A program made the position numbers and the translations under genes. Positions 7,736-15,953 of a DNA stretch of 64,000 bases are shown here, piece by piece. The DNA is from Tsukamurella paurometabola DSM 20162 (lineage in GTDB: Bacteria; Actinomycetota; Actinomycetes; Mycobacteriales; Mycobacteriaceae). The notes below the pieces were generated by a model that was given only the letters and a program-made list of their open reading frames with translations, did not search any database and was not told the origin of the DNA. Location: NCBI RefSeq assembly GCF_000092225.1, contig NC_014158.1, forward strand, positions 4,278,001 through 4,342,000, given 5' to 3'. Each line of letters starts with the position of its first letter. Positions within the stretch are counted from its first letter, which is position 1.

Positions 7736-8457
7736 TCGACGAACGACCCGATCCGATCGAGATCCCGGACGCAGTAGCGGTGGTGCTCGAAGAGCTCGGT
7801 GAGCACGGTTACGAGGCACTGCCGCACCGAACGACCCCGTGCGTACGGAGGCCAGACATCGTCGTCGGGCACGGGAGCGGCCGCCGCGAGTCGTCCCGGG
7901 GTGACGGTGCCGAGCCAGTCCTCCAATTCCGCGGCCTGGGCCGCACGCACGGCCACCACGTCCTCGAAGGCAGGGTCGAGCGTGAGGTCCAGCCCGTTGG
8001 CCCCACGGTAGGGCCCAGCGTCCGGACCGAGCCCCCACGGCGTGAACGACTCCCGCGCGCCCAGGCAGCACCGGCGAAACCACGAGTCGTGCACGAAGAC
8101 GAGGTGCCGCAGGGTTTGTGTGGCGGACCATTCCCCGTTCACGGTGCGGCTCTCGATGCCCGGGGCGCGACGGATCCGCTCGATCGTAGCCGCCCAGTCG
8201 GCGTGGAGCATCGCCGTGGCCCGGCGCAGTTCGACGGGGTCCTCGGAGCGGATCAGCGGCCGCACCGGGTACCGCCGGTCGAGCTCCGCCTCGACGTACC
8301 CGGTCACCTCGACACCGTTCACGAGGAGACCGGAGACCAGTCCGTCGATCACGGCATCACGCATCACCGCCCCGATGAATCGCGCCTGAGACAGATCGCA
8401 CTCGCGGAACTCCGCCCCGCGCAGATCCTCATCGACATACCGGACCATGCTTCGCAT
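7690..8457 (-). CDS. DinB-like protein with N-terminal pentapeptide-type segment
   Basis: About 255 residues. The N-terminus (D-L-R-G-A-E-F-R-E-C-D-L-S-Q-A-R-F) is a short pentapeptide-repeat-like region. The rest resembles DinB/DUF664 four-helix proteins, with W-S-A-T-Q-T-L-R-H-L-V-F-V-H-D near 115 and a late L-T-E-L-F-E-H-H-R-Y; the spaced His residues are the usual metal ligands of mycothiol-dependent DinB enzymes. The start is uncertain among 8490, 8457 and 8448; 8457 follows GAGG. A cytoplasmic detoxification or thiol-transfer role is inferred only from the family. Confidence 0.75.
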   Translation of the reverse strand: MRSMVRYVDEDLRGAEFRECDLSQARFIGAVMRDAVIDGLVSGLLVNGVEVTGYVEAELDRRYPVRPLIRSEDPVELRRATAMLHADWAATIERIRRAPGIESRTVNGEWSATQTLRHLVFVHDSWFRRCCLGARESFTPWGLGPDAGPYRGANGLDLTLDPAFEDVVAVRAAQAAELEDWLGTVTPGRLAAAAPVPDDDVWPPYARGRSVRQCLVTVLTELFEHHRYCVRDLDRIGSFVDQAARGGGESRSSQK

Positions 8458-8543
8458 CGTAGAACCGACCTCGGCCTCGCCGAGGTTCACTCGTCCATTG
8501 TCCTGGCGCTGACCCGCCCCGCGAATGCGGTCCTGACCACCCG

Positions 8544-9383
8544 TCAGATGGGAAAATCTGCACTGCGCGAGAGTGTTTCATTCTTCCGGAGATCCGCCAG
8601 AGCCTTCTCCAGCGAGGTGATCACGGCATCGTAACCACTGTTTCCCAGGACCAGTTTGCGCGGCGGTGGGTCCTGAGCCATCGCGGCGATCACGGCCCGG
8701 GCACCGCGGCACGGATCTCCGGGTTGCACCCCGTCCATCCCGACGAAGACGGCACGGACTTGCTCGAGCATGTCGTGGTAGTCCAGGATCGGCTCGTTGA
8801 TGGGCTCGCTGGAGAATCCCGTGTAGGCGTTGGTTCGGAACGCGCCCGGTTCGACGGTCAATACGGAAATGCCATGTGGGGCCACTTCGTCGTACAGCGC
8901 GTCGGTGATGGCTTCGATGGCGAACTTCGTCGCACTGTAGTAGCCGAATCCGGGCGCTGAGACCAAGCCTGCCACGGAGGACACGTTGACGATCCATCCG
9001 CTGCCGCGGGCGCGCATCCCCGGCAGCACGGCGCGGGTCACCGACAGTACAGCGAAGAAGTTCAGTTCGAACATCGCCCGCATGGCGGACTCATCCATGC
9101 CTTCGATCGATCCGTACCAGCCGCGGCCAGCGCAATTGACCAGCACGTCGATGCCGCCGAAATGCTCCTCGGCGGCACGCACCGCATCCTGTACCTGATC
9201 CGCATCGGTAAGTTCTACCGGCACAACGAGAACGCGGTCGCCGTACTGCGCGGCCCATATCGTCAGTTCCTGCGGACGCCGGGAGGTGAGAACCACGCGG
9301 TCGCCGGTCTCCAGCGCCGCCTCGGCGAACGCCATTCCGAAGTTGCCGGGGGTTCCCCCGGTGATGAACCACCTTCTGCTCAT
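8544..9383 (-). CDS. Short-chain dehydrogenase/reductase
   Basis: The 279-residue protein starts M-S-R-R-W-F-I-T-G-G. The cofactor loop is atypical (T-G-G-T-P-G-N-F-G). Other SDR marks are present: V-N-C-A-G near 86, V-N-V-S-S and the Y-Y-S-A-T-K-F catalytic Tyr-Lys pair. The ATG at 9383 overlaps the stop of the SnoaL-like gene by 4 bp, fixing the start. It probably reduces or oxidises a small carbonyl with NAD(P)H. The pair is divergent from a MerR regulator, which likely controls it. Confidence 0.92.
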   Translation of the reverse strand: MSRRWFITGGTPGNFGMAFAEAALETGDRVVLTSRRPQELTIWAAQYGDRVLVVPVELTDADQVQDAVRAAEEHFGGIDVLVNCAGRGWYGSIEGMDESAMRAMFELNFFAVLSVTRAVLPGMRARGSGWIVNVSSVAGLVSAPGFGYYSATKFAIEAITDALYDEVAPHGISVLTVEPGAFRTNAYTGFSSEPINEPILDYHDMLEQVRAVFVGMDGVQPGDPCRGARAVIAAMAQDPPPRKLVLGNSGYDAVITSLEKALADLRKNETLSRSADFPI

Positions 9384-9724
9384 GGTTCGATCACCAACCG
9401 GCTGATCGACGCACCGGAGAGGGCGAAACGATAGTGCAGATCGGCGACACCGCCCGGGAAGTCGCCTTCCAGGTGCTGACCGACATCGACGCCCACGTCG
9501 GTCACGGTCGCACCGGTGAACTCGGCGGCGTAGGTGTACTCGGCGGCCGCGGTGGCCACCCATGCACCGATCTCGTCGTGCCCTGTGTAGTCGTGTCCGT
9601 CGTCGGTCACCACGGCGCCGGGAGTGAGGGTGGCAAGCGCTCGGTCCACCTCGCGGGCATCGAGCGCTGTCATGAACGTTCGTACGGTCTCCGGGAGTGC
9701 ATCCCAGTCTGTGTTGTTGGTCAT
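9380..9724 (-). CDS. SnoaL/NTF2-like protein
   Basis: A 114-residue protein with the NTF2-like outline: an N-terminal helix (V-R-T-F-M-T-A-L-D-A-R-E-V-D-R-A-L), then D-D-G-H-D-Y-T-G-H-D-E-I and a curved-sheet C-terminal half. Family members are polyketide cyclases, isomerases or ligand-binding proteins; the substrate here is unknown. First gene of a two-gene unit with the SDR, expressed from a MerR-type promoter at about 9736-9761. Confidence 0.8.
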   Translation of the reverse strand: MTNNTDWDALPETVRTFMTALDAREVDRALATLTPGAVVTDDGHDYTGHDEIGAWVATAAAEYTYAAEFTGATVTDVGVDVGQHLEGDFPGGVADLHYRFALSGASISRLVIEP

Positions 9725-9735
9725 GGCGCCACGAT

Positions 9736-9817
9736 GGAGGTTGCCGTAGGGGGAAGGTCAATCCCCGATCCGACCGCGCCGCGATGTTGACCTTGCCCTA
9801 GGGGGAGGCTCGAGGAT
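9736..9817. promoter_or_regulatory. Divergent MerR-type promoter pair
   Basis: Two TTGACC -35 hexamers face away from each other: 9756-9761 (minus strand) and 9787-9792 (plus strand). On the minus strand a 19-bp spacer containing CCCCCTACGG leads to CATCGT. On the plus strand a 19-bp spacer containing CCTAGGGGG leads to GAGGAT. Over-long 19-bp spacers carrying a GC-rich dyad are the known signature of MerR-activated promoters. Confidence 0.65.
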
Positions 9818-9864
9818 GGAGGCAACGCCCATCAGGTGGGTGCCGCGACGCAGAGGAGAACACC

Positions 9865-10692
9865 GTGGGCGCACAGGTCTCGATCGGAGACTTCGCAGTG
9901 ATGACGGGGCTGAGTAGGAAGGCACTACGCCACTACCACGACATCGGCATTCTCGAGCCCGCCCATATCGATCCCTCCAGCGGCTATCGCATCTACGACA
10001 CCCGCCAGGTCGATCACGCCCACATCATCCGCCGATTCCGGTCGCTGGGAATGTCCATCCCCGATATCAAGGCGCTACTGAGTACGGAGGACGCGGCGGC
10101 TCGCACCGACATCATCACCAGCCATCTCGAACAGATGCAGACGCAGTTGCAGCGGACCCAGGAGACCGTGGCCGCGCTGCGCGAACTGCTGTCCCCCGTA
10201 CGCATTCCGACCGACGTCAGCTCGCGCCACGAACCCGCGCTCGATGTGTGGTCCGTGAGCGCCACGATCGATATCACTGGGATCGACGACTGGTTCACGG
10301 AATCTGTGCGGACACTGCACCGCGCCGTCGCCGCGGCTACAGGCGAGCCGGCCGCCGTGGTGCCGGGCGGCCTCTACGATCGCGCGTTGTTTCTCGAACA
10401 ACGCGGAAGAGCCACCATGTTCGTCGCGGCGCCGTCCACCGCCGATCCCCCGGACGGCATCCACGCCGAGGTCCTGCCCGGAGCCGCATTCGCGGTGCTC
10501 ACCCACCCGGGTGGTCATGACGGTATCGACCGCAGCTACGCGGCCTTGGGCACGTACGTCAACGAGCATCTGATCAGCGGCCAGGGGCCCATCCGCGAGC
10601 ACTACCTCGGCGGCACTCCAGCGGATCCGGCGCGGTTCACCGCGACCGAGATCTGCTGGCCGATCTTCAGCACCACGCCACCAGCGGTATGA
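9865..10692 (+). CDS. MerR family transcriptional regulator with GyrI-like effector domain
   Basis: A GTG at 9865 follows GGAGAA. The N-terminal 75 residues form a MerR winged HTH (I-G-D-F-A-V-M-T-G-L-S-R-K-A-L-R-H-Y, then R-I-Y-D). A dimerisation helix spans about 80-112. The C-terminal 155 residues look like a GyrI/BmrR ligand-binding domain, so the inducer is probably a lipophilic or cationic small molecule. It should activate the divergent SnoaL-SDR pair and itself by untwisting the 19-bp-spaced promoters. It ends 14 bp before the convergent dnaB. Confidence 0.93.
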   Translation: MGAQVSIGDFAVMTGLSRKALRHYHDIGILEPAHIDPSSGYRIYDTRQVDHAHIIRRFRSLGMSIPDIKALLSTEDAAARTDIITSHLEQMQTQLQRTQETVAALRELLSPVRIPTDVSSRHEPALDVWSVSATIDITGIDDWFTESVRTLHRAVAAATGEPAAVVPGGLYDRALFLEQRGRATMFVAAPSTADPPDGIHAEVLPGAAFAVLTHPGGHDGIDRSYAALGTYVNEHLISGQGPIREHYLGGTPADPARFTATEICWPIFSTTPPAV

Positions 10693-10706
10693 ACCGGCGC
10701 TGGCGG

Positions 10707-12116
10707 TCAGCCCTTGGCCATGTCCACGAAGCGGGAGTAGTGCAGCTGGTGCGCGACGGTGACGGTCGCGGTGGGGCCGGCACGGTGCTTACCCAGGATG
10801 AAATCGGCCTCGCCGGCACGGGGATCGTCGCGTTCGTAGGCGTCGGGGCGGTGCACCAGGACCACCATGTCGGCGTCCTGCTCCAGTGAGCCGGACTCAC
10901 GGAGGTCGGCGACCTGGGGCTTCTTATCGGTGCGCTGTTCGGGACCACGGTTGAGCTGTGCGACGGCGATCAGCGGCACTTCCAGCTCCTTGGCCAGCAG
11001 CTTGAGCTGGCGGGAGAATTCCGAGACCTCCTGCTGACGGGATTCGACCTTCTTACCGGATGTCATCAGCTGCAGGTAGTCGATCACGATGAGCTTGAGA
11101 TCGTGCCGCTGCTTGAGGCGGCGGGCCTTGGCCCGAATCTCCATCATCGTCAGGTTCGGCGAATCGTCGACGAACAACGGTGCCTCGGAGATCTCCGACA
11201 TGCGGCGTGCGAGTCGAGTCCAGTCGTCGTCGGTCATCTTGCCCGAGCGCATATCGGCCAGCTTGATCCGGGCCTCGGCGGAGAGCAGGCGCATCACCAC
11301 CTCGGTCTTGCTCATCTCAAGGCTGAACAGCGCACCGGCCATACCGTTGGCGATCGAGCAGGACCGCAGGATATCGAGTGCCACCGTGGACTTACCCGCG
11401 CCGGGGCGGCCGGCGATGATGATCATCTGGCCGGCGTGCAGGCCGTTGGTGAGCGCGTCGAAATCGGTGAATCCGGTGGGCACCCCCATGCTGACGCCGC
11501 CGCGCGAGGCGATCGCGTCGATCTCGTCCATGGTCGGCTGCAGCAGCTCTTCGAGGACCACGTAATCCTCGGACGCCTTGCGCTCGGTCACGTCGTAGAC
11601 GGCCGCCTGCGCCCGGTCGACCACCTCGGCCACGTCGGCGCCCTCGGATCCGGAGTAGCCGTACTGGACGATTCGGGTCCCCGCCTCGACGAGCCTGCGC
11701 AGGATCGCCTTCTCGGCCACGATCTCGGCGTAGTAGCCCGCGTTCGCCGCCGTGGGCACCGTGGAGATCAGGGTGTGCAGGTAGGGCGCCCCACCCACGC
11801 GCTTGAGTTCGCCCTTGCGATCGAGCGTCGCCGACACGGTGACGGCGTCGGCCGGCTCGCCCGCACCGTAAAGATCGAGGATCGCATCGTAGACGGACTG
11901 GTGGGCGGGCCGATAGAAGTCACCCGGGCGCACCACCTCGAGAACGTCGGCGATCGCGTCCTTCGACAGCATCATCGCGCCGAGCACCGACTGTTCCGCG
12001 GCGATGTCCTGGGGCGGCTGGCGGCCGAAGTCCTCGGCGGGCGGAGCATCGGAGGCCGGGACGTCCGTGCGATTGGCCGGCCCAGGGGTGAACTCCTGCT
12101 CGTCCGTCACCGACAT
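10707..12116 (-). CDS. dnaB: Replicative DNA helicase DnaB
   Basis: From the ATG at 12116 the product is 469 residues; a GTG at 12137 with GGGACGGGCGGAC upstream is an alternative start. The N-terminal DnaB domain begins at P-P-Q-D-I-A-A-E-Q-S-V-L-G. The RecA-like motor has Walker A G-R-P-G-A-G-K-S-T and Walker B L-I-V-I-D-Y-L-Q-L-M, with S-L-E-M-S between. No intein interrupts the frame, unlike several mycobacterial DnaB proteins. It unwinds DNA at the replication fork. It lies last in the rpsF-ssb-rpsR-rplI-dnaB order common to Mycobacteriales, but separated here by an opposed secreted-protein gene. Confidence 0.97.
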   Translation of the reverse strand: MSVTDEQEFTPGPANRTDVPASDAPPAEDFGRQPPQDIAAEQSVLGAMMLSKDAIADVLEVVRPGDFYRPAHQSVYDAILDLYGAGEPADAVTVSATLDRKGELKRVGGAPYLHTLISTVPTAANAGYYAEIVAEKAILRRLVEAGTRIVQYGYSGSEGADVAEVVDRAQAAVYDVTERKASEDYVVLEELLQPTMDEIDAIASRGGVSMGVPTGFTDFDALTNGLHAGQMIIIAGRPGAGKSTVALDILRSCSIANGMAGALFSLEMSKTEVVMRLLSAEARIKLADMRSGKMTDDDWTRLARRMSEISEAPLFVDDSPNLTMMEIRAKARRLKQRHDLKLIVIDYLQLMTSGKKVESRQQEVSEFSRQLKLLAKELEVPLIAVAQLNRGPEQRTDKKPQVADLRESGSLEQDADMVVLVHRPDAYERDDPRAGEADFILGKHRAGPTATVTVAHQLHYSRFVDMAKG

Positions 12117-12230
12117 CGGATACCCGCTCTCGCTCACGTCCGCCCGTCCCTTGTGGGGCCGCCGGACTGCACCTGCACCTGCTCGCCTTCGGTCTACCGC
12201 ACACCACCCACAGAAACGGGGAGGCGCCAC

Positions 12231-12665
12231 GCGGGCGCGCGCTCGAGACCGACGCCCGTGAACGCTAGGCGCTGCCCCGGGGGACGCAAAGCCCGGCTGT
12301 GGATGAACCTGGGGATGGGGTGTGGAGGACGCGCGCTCCGCGTGTGAGCGCCAGTGTGGACCGATGGGGAAAACCTGTGGAGACTACATGCGTTGTATCT
12401 TGTTGTCGCAGGTCACCACCATCGAAAATCATCCACCGGCTGTGGAACGAGAACACTCAGCGTGTCGTACCGATCCGACATTCGGGCGTGTCGTGAGTGC
12501 ATCGTTGGCGCTTGCGCGGTCAAAACCACCCCCGGTTGTTACCCGCCGGTCATCTTGCGGTGCCTCCTACCTGCGGGTACTCGGAACTGCTCGGCAATCG
12601 GACTTCTGCCCGTCACCGTTCCCGCGTACCCTGAACCGAGTCATATGAGATGGAAGGACCACCCG
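12231..12665. other. Intergenic region with five TGTGGA motifs
   Basis: The 435-bp gap between divergent dnaB and the secreted-protein gene contains no convincing ORF; frames crossing it are upstream extensions. Five TGTGGA hexamers on the plus strand begin at 12298, 12321, 12355, 12376 and 12441, resembling the first six bases of DnaA-box complements (TGTGGATAA/TGTGGACAA), although none is a full 9-mer match. The right part shows nothing else beyond a GGAAGGA ribosome site at the end. Confidence 0.4.
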
Positions 12666-13163
12666 ATGAACCCCCAGCAGATCACGACGCGCACGGCAGG
12701 CGTCGCGGTCGCGGTCGCGGCCATCGCCACGTGCGCCATCGGGCCCGCGGGCGCCGAACCCGCCCCCGCACCGGCGCCCGCCAAGCCGGTCACCGCCACG
12801 GCCACCTGCTCCAGCGCGAACCCGATGTTCGTGGTGGGCGGCGACATGGTCAATTGGAAGGTCAACGCCAAGGTTCTGCGGCCGGGCCAGATCGAATTCG
12901 CCGGTACCGGCAACGCCGGCGCCCGCGATCTCGTCCTCAGCCAGTTCGCCTCGAACGCCACCCTGTCGTGGAACAACACCACCACCGGCAAGTACGGCAG
13001 CGTCCGGCTCAACGGGGTGGGTGGCCTGCCCACCCTGAATCGCATCGTGGTCAACACCGGCAAGGGCGCGGTCACCTACAACGTGGTGATCCGCACCGGC
13101 GCCGGTACCGAGTGGATCGGCACTCAGGTCAGCACCCCCTGCGTGGGCACCATCGTCGCCTGA
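12666..13163 (+). CDS. Secreted hypothetical protein with Pro/Ala-rich N-terminus
   Basis: The ATG at 12666 follows GGAAGGACC. A signal peptide of about 30 residues ends A-G-P-A-G-A, then an A-P-A-P-A-P-A-K-P spacer leads to a beta-rich domain of about 120 residues. Two Cys residues near the domain ends (T-A-T-C-S-S and S-T-P-C-V-G) could form a disulphide. I do not recognise the fold. It is opposed to both neighbours and is separated from rplI by a strong bidirectional terminator. In M. tuberculosis a different hypothetical gene occupies the rplI-dnaB interval, so this is a variable slot. Confidence 0.8.
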   Translation: MNPQQITTRTAGVAVAVAAIATCAIGPAGAEPAPAPAPAKPVTATATCSSANPMFVVGGDMVNWKVNAKVLRPGQIEFAGTGNAGARDLVLSQFASNATLSWNNTTTGKYGSVRLNGVGGLPTLNRIVVNTGKGAVTYNVVIRTGAGTEWIGTQVSTPCVGTIVA

Positions 13164-13183
13164 CCCACTCGCTCGAACGACGA

Positions 13184-13213
13184 GAAGGCCCCCACCTCGC
13201 GGTGGGGGCCTTC
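13184..13213. terminator. Bidirectional terminator
   Basis: GAAGGCCCCCACC-TCGC-GGTGGGGGCCTTC is a perfect 13-bp stem with a 4-nt loop between the convergent secreted-protein gene and rplI. Confidence 0.9.
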
Positions 13214-13226
13214 TGCGTGGAGCGTC

Positions 13227-13679
13227 TTAGTTCGCCGCGACGGTGAGCGAGAACTTCGCGCGCACCTCGGGGTGCAGCACCACGACCACGGGGAAGACAC
13301 CCGTGGACTTGATGTGACCCTGCGGCAGCTCGATGCTGCGCTTGTCGACGACGGGACCGCCGGCGGCCTTGAGGGCGCCGGCCACGTCGGCCGCGGTGAC
13401 CGAGCCGAACAGCTTGCCGGACTCGGCCGTCTTCACGGCGAGGTTCACGGCCTCGAGGCCCTCGATGGCCTGCTTGAGCTCGTTCGCGTGGTCGAGGCCG
13501 CGCACACGCTTGGCCTCCTGGCTGCGACGAATGCCCTCGACCTGCTTCTCGGCGCCACGGCTGGCGACGATCGCCAGACCGCGGGGCAGCAGGAAGTTAC
13601 GGCCGTAGCCGTCCTTGACCTCGACGGTGTCGCCGGGCGCACCCAGGTTGTCGACGTCGGCGGTGAGAATCAGCTTCAT
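13227..13679 (-). CDS. rplI: 50S ribosomal protein L9
   Basis: The 150-residue product begins [13 protein letters not shown] and carries the L9 signature G-D[15 protein letters not shown]. The long central helix and C-terminal RNA-binding domain are both present, so it is full length. GGGGAGAGAAG precedes the ATG at 13679. It lies 13 bp after rpsR in one operon. Confidence 0.98.
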   Translation of the reverse strand: MKLILTADVDNLGAPGDTVEVKDGYGRNFLLPRGLAIVASRGAEKQVEGIRRSQEAKRVRGLDHANELKQAIEGLEAVNLAVKTAESGKLFGSVTAADVAGALKAAGGPVVDKRSIELPQGHIKSTGVFPVVVVLHPEVRAKFSLTVAAN

Positions 13680-13692
13680 GACTTCTCTCCCC

Positions 13693-13950
13693 TTATCGAG
13701 TGGTCGACGTGAACGGCAGCAGGGCCACCTCACGCGAGTTCTTGACGGCGATCGCGACGTCGCGCTGGTGCTGGACGCAGTTGCCCGTCACGCGACGGCT
13801 GCGGATCTTGCCCCGCTCCGACAGGAAACGACGCAGCAGCGTGGTGTCCTTGTAGTCGATCTTGATGTTCTTTTCCTTGCAGAACGTGCACGCCTTGGCC
13901 TTGACGGCCTTCTCGACGCGCACCTTCCGGCCATTGCCCTTACCGGCCAT
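13693..13950 (-). CDS. rpsR: 30S ribosomal protein S18
   Basis: An 85-residue S18 with [21 protein letters not shown]. It keeps a C-x2-C pair (A-C-T-F-C) plus a later Cys (G-N-C-V), so it is the cysteine-containing, probably zinc-replete, S18 paralogue rather than the zinc-independent form used under zinc starvation. The start at M-A-G-K-G follows AAGGAG. Confidence 0.97.
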   Translation of the reverse strand: MAGKGNGRKVRVEKAVKAKACTFCKEKNIKIDYKDTTLLRRFLSERGKIRSRRVTGNCVQHQRDVAIAVKNSREVALLPFTSTTR

Positions 13951-14019
13951 GGTGTTGGTACTCCTTGAATAGGTATCTCCGGACCGCTGACGGTCCGGCA
14001 CAGTTCTCGATCCCGGGGA

Positions 14020-14553
14020 TCAGAACGGCGGGTCGTCCGAACCGCCGCCGAAGCTCCCGGCCGCGGGGGCGCTGCCCCACGGATCTTCCTGCGGCTGGTT
14101 CTGCCGCGGCGCCGACTGGGCTGCGGGCTGGCTGTAACCGCCACCGCCGCCCTGACCGCCACCGGAGAATCCGCCGCCACCGCCGCCGCGCTGAGTGCGC
14201 ACCGGCTTCGCCGTGGCGTACCGAAGGGAGGGGCCGATCTCATCGACCTCGAGTTCGACCACCGTGCGCCGCTGGCCCTCGCGATCGTCGTACGACCGCT
14301 GCTTGAGCCGGCCGGAGACGATGACGCGCGTGCCCTTCGTGAGCGACTCGGCGACGTTCTCGGCCGCCTCACGCCAGATGTTGCAGCGCAGGAACAGCGC
14401 CTCGCCGTCCTTCCACTCGTTGGTGTTCCGGTCGAAGGTGCGGGGCGTGGAGGCGACGGTGAAGTTGGCCACGGCTGCACCCGACGGGGTGAAGCGCAGC
14501 TCCGGGTCCGCCGTCAGGTTGCCGATGACCGTGATGACCGTGTCGCCTGCCAT
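14020..14553 (-). CDS. ssb: Single-stranded DNA-binding protein
   Basis: The 177-residue SSB begins [14 protein letters not shown] and has an OB fold to about residue 115, a Gly-rich flexible linker, and the acidic D-D-P-P-F tip that recruits partner proteins. It binds ssDNA at the fork and in repair. It lies between rpsF and rpsR as usual in actinobacteria. Confidence 0.97.
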   Translation of the reverse strand: MAGDTVITVIGNLTADPELRFTPSGAAVANFTVASTPRTFDRNTNEWKDGEALFLRCNIWREAAENVAESLTKGTRVIVSGRLKQRSYDDREGQRRTVVELEVDEIGPSLRYATAKPVRTQRGGGGGGFSGGGQGGGGGYSQPAAQSAPRQNQPQEDPWGSAPAAGSFGGGSDDPPF

Positions 14554-14590
14554 GGTGTCTCTCCCTGTAATTCGGTACGGGTTCGGTGAG

Positions 14591-14875
14591 CTAGCTCTGC
14601 CGCAGCACCTTAGTGCGGAGCACCGACTCGTTCAGCTTGAGCTGACGATCGAGCTCGTTCACGGTGGCCGGCTCAGCGGTCAGATCGATCACCGCGTAGA
14701 TGCCCTCGGAGTTCTTGGTGATCTCGTAGGCCAGCCGACGCTTGCCCCAGATATCGATGTTCGAGACCGTTCCGCCGTCCTTACGGACCACGTTCAGGAA
14801 GGTCTCCAGCGAGGGTGCGACGGTGCGCTCATCCAGGCTCGGATCCAGGATCACCATCAGTTCGTACTTACGCAT
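14591..14875 (-). CDS. rpsF: 30S ribosomal protein S6
   Basis: The 94-residue S6 starts [12 protein letters not shown] and contains the [10 protein letters not shown] core. It is the first gene of rpsF-ssb-rpsR-rplI. GGAGGAGGCG precedes the ATG. The 215 bp upstream to yrbEA carries divergent promoters. Confidence 0.97.
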   Translation of the reverse strand: MRKYELMVILDPSLDERTVAPSLETFLNVVRKDGGTVSNIDIWGKRRLAYEITKNSEGIYAVIDLTAEPATVNELDRQLKLNESVLRTKVLRQS

Positions 14876-15090
14876 GGGCTTTTCGCCTCCTCCTATGGAC
14901 TATGCGGCCGCGGACTCTCCGCGGCAGGAGTGCTGCCGTGTCGGCAACCGCCATAGGCTACCGCACAGCCTGCCGACCTGCGAAATCTTGAATCCGCGAT
15001 GACGCGGCAGTGATTTGTGCGTAAAGTCACATCACGACCGAGAACGATGCCTAACATCGGTGGCGATCAGCGACCAGAGGGGAGACGTCG

Positions 15091-15948
15091 ATGGGGGTGG
15101 ATACCGCACCGACCGAGGCGCCGGCGCGGCGACCCAGCGACCTGCGGATCTTCCTCGACAACATCGACCGGAATGCGCTCGGCCCGCTCCGCACCCTCGG
15201 CCGTACGGCCCAGCTCGCCACCACCACCGTGATGGCCGCGATCAGCGACACCATCCGGGGTCGGCTGGCGGTGAAGGAGACCGTGATCCAGGCGTGGTTC
15301 CTGGTCTCCGTCACCGCGGTGCCCGCCTTCCTCATGGCGATCCCGTTCGGCGTGATCGTCACCATCCAGGTCGGCGGCGTCGTCCAGCAGATCGGCGCCG
15401 AGTCGCTACTGGGCGCGGCCAGCGGACTCGCGGTCATCCAGCAGGCCGCGCCGCTGGCCGCCGGACTCCTCCTCGGTGGTGCCGGCGCGTCCGCGATCGC
15501 CGCCGATCTGGGTGCCCGCACCATCCGCGACGAGGTGGACGCGTTGCGCACCATGGGTATCGATCCGGTGCACCGGCTGGTGGCGCCACGACTGATCGCC
15601 GCGGTCGTGGTCGCCCCGCTGCTGAATCTGTTCATCGTGGTGGTCGGCATCCTCGCGGCGTTCTACGTCGCCGTGCTCGGCCAGGACGTCACGCCCGGCA
15701 GTTACTGGCTCAGTTTCGGTGCGTACGCGACGGTGCGCGACCTGGGGTTCTCGATGGTCAAGGCCGCTCTGTTCGGCGCCATCATCGCGATCGTCGGCTG
15801 CCAGCACGGACTCGAGGCCAAGGGCGGCGCGCGCGGCGTGGCCGACGCGGTGAACGCCACCGTCGTGGTGTCCACGGTGGCGATCATCGTGCTCAATTTC
15901 GCTCTCACGCAGGCGTATACGGTGTTCTTCCCGATGAGGGTGGGTTAG
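15091..15948 (+). CDS. YrbE/MlaE-type ABC permease, first mce operon subunit (YrbEA)
   Basis: The 285-residue MlaE-fold protein has about five or six membrane helices and the D-E-V-D-A-L-R-T-M-G-I-D-P motif of Mce permeases. With YrbEB it forms the inner-membrane part of a lipid or steroid importer driven by an MceG-type ATPase encoded elsewhere. The ATG follows GAGGGGAGA. A CGATG-N5-CATCG dyad at 15045-15059 overlaps a TAACAT -10-like box and is a candidate operator. It begins the nine-gene mce operon. Confidence 0.95.
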   Translation: MGVDTAPTEAPARRPSDLRIFLDNIDRNALGPLRTLGRTAQLATTTVMAAISDTIRGRLAVKETVIQAWFLVSVTAVPAFLMAIPFGVIVTIQVGGVVQQIGAESLLGAASGLAVIQQAAPLAAGLLLGGAGASAIAADLGARTIRDEVDALRTMGIDPVHRLVAPRLIAAVVVAPLLNLFIVVVGILAAFYVAVLGQDVTPGSYWLSFGAYATVRDLGFSMVKAALFGAIIAIVGCQHGLEAKGGARGVADAVNATVVVSTVAIIVLNFALTQAYTVFFPMRVG

Positions 15949-15953
15949 CGCAC

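Noticed and set aside
10681-10703. Terminator between merR and dnaB
   Set aside because: CCAGCG/CGCTGG gives only a 6-bp stem with an 11-nt loop and overlaps coding sequence; too weak to call.
10707-12116. Intein in DnaB
   Set aside because: The helicase motifs are contiguous and the length is normal; no splicing-domain insertion is present.
12354-13163. Longer start for the secreted protein
   Set aside because: The extension lacks coding character and would bury the signal peptide; GGAAGGA supports the ATG at 12666.
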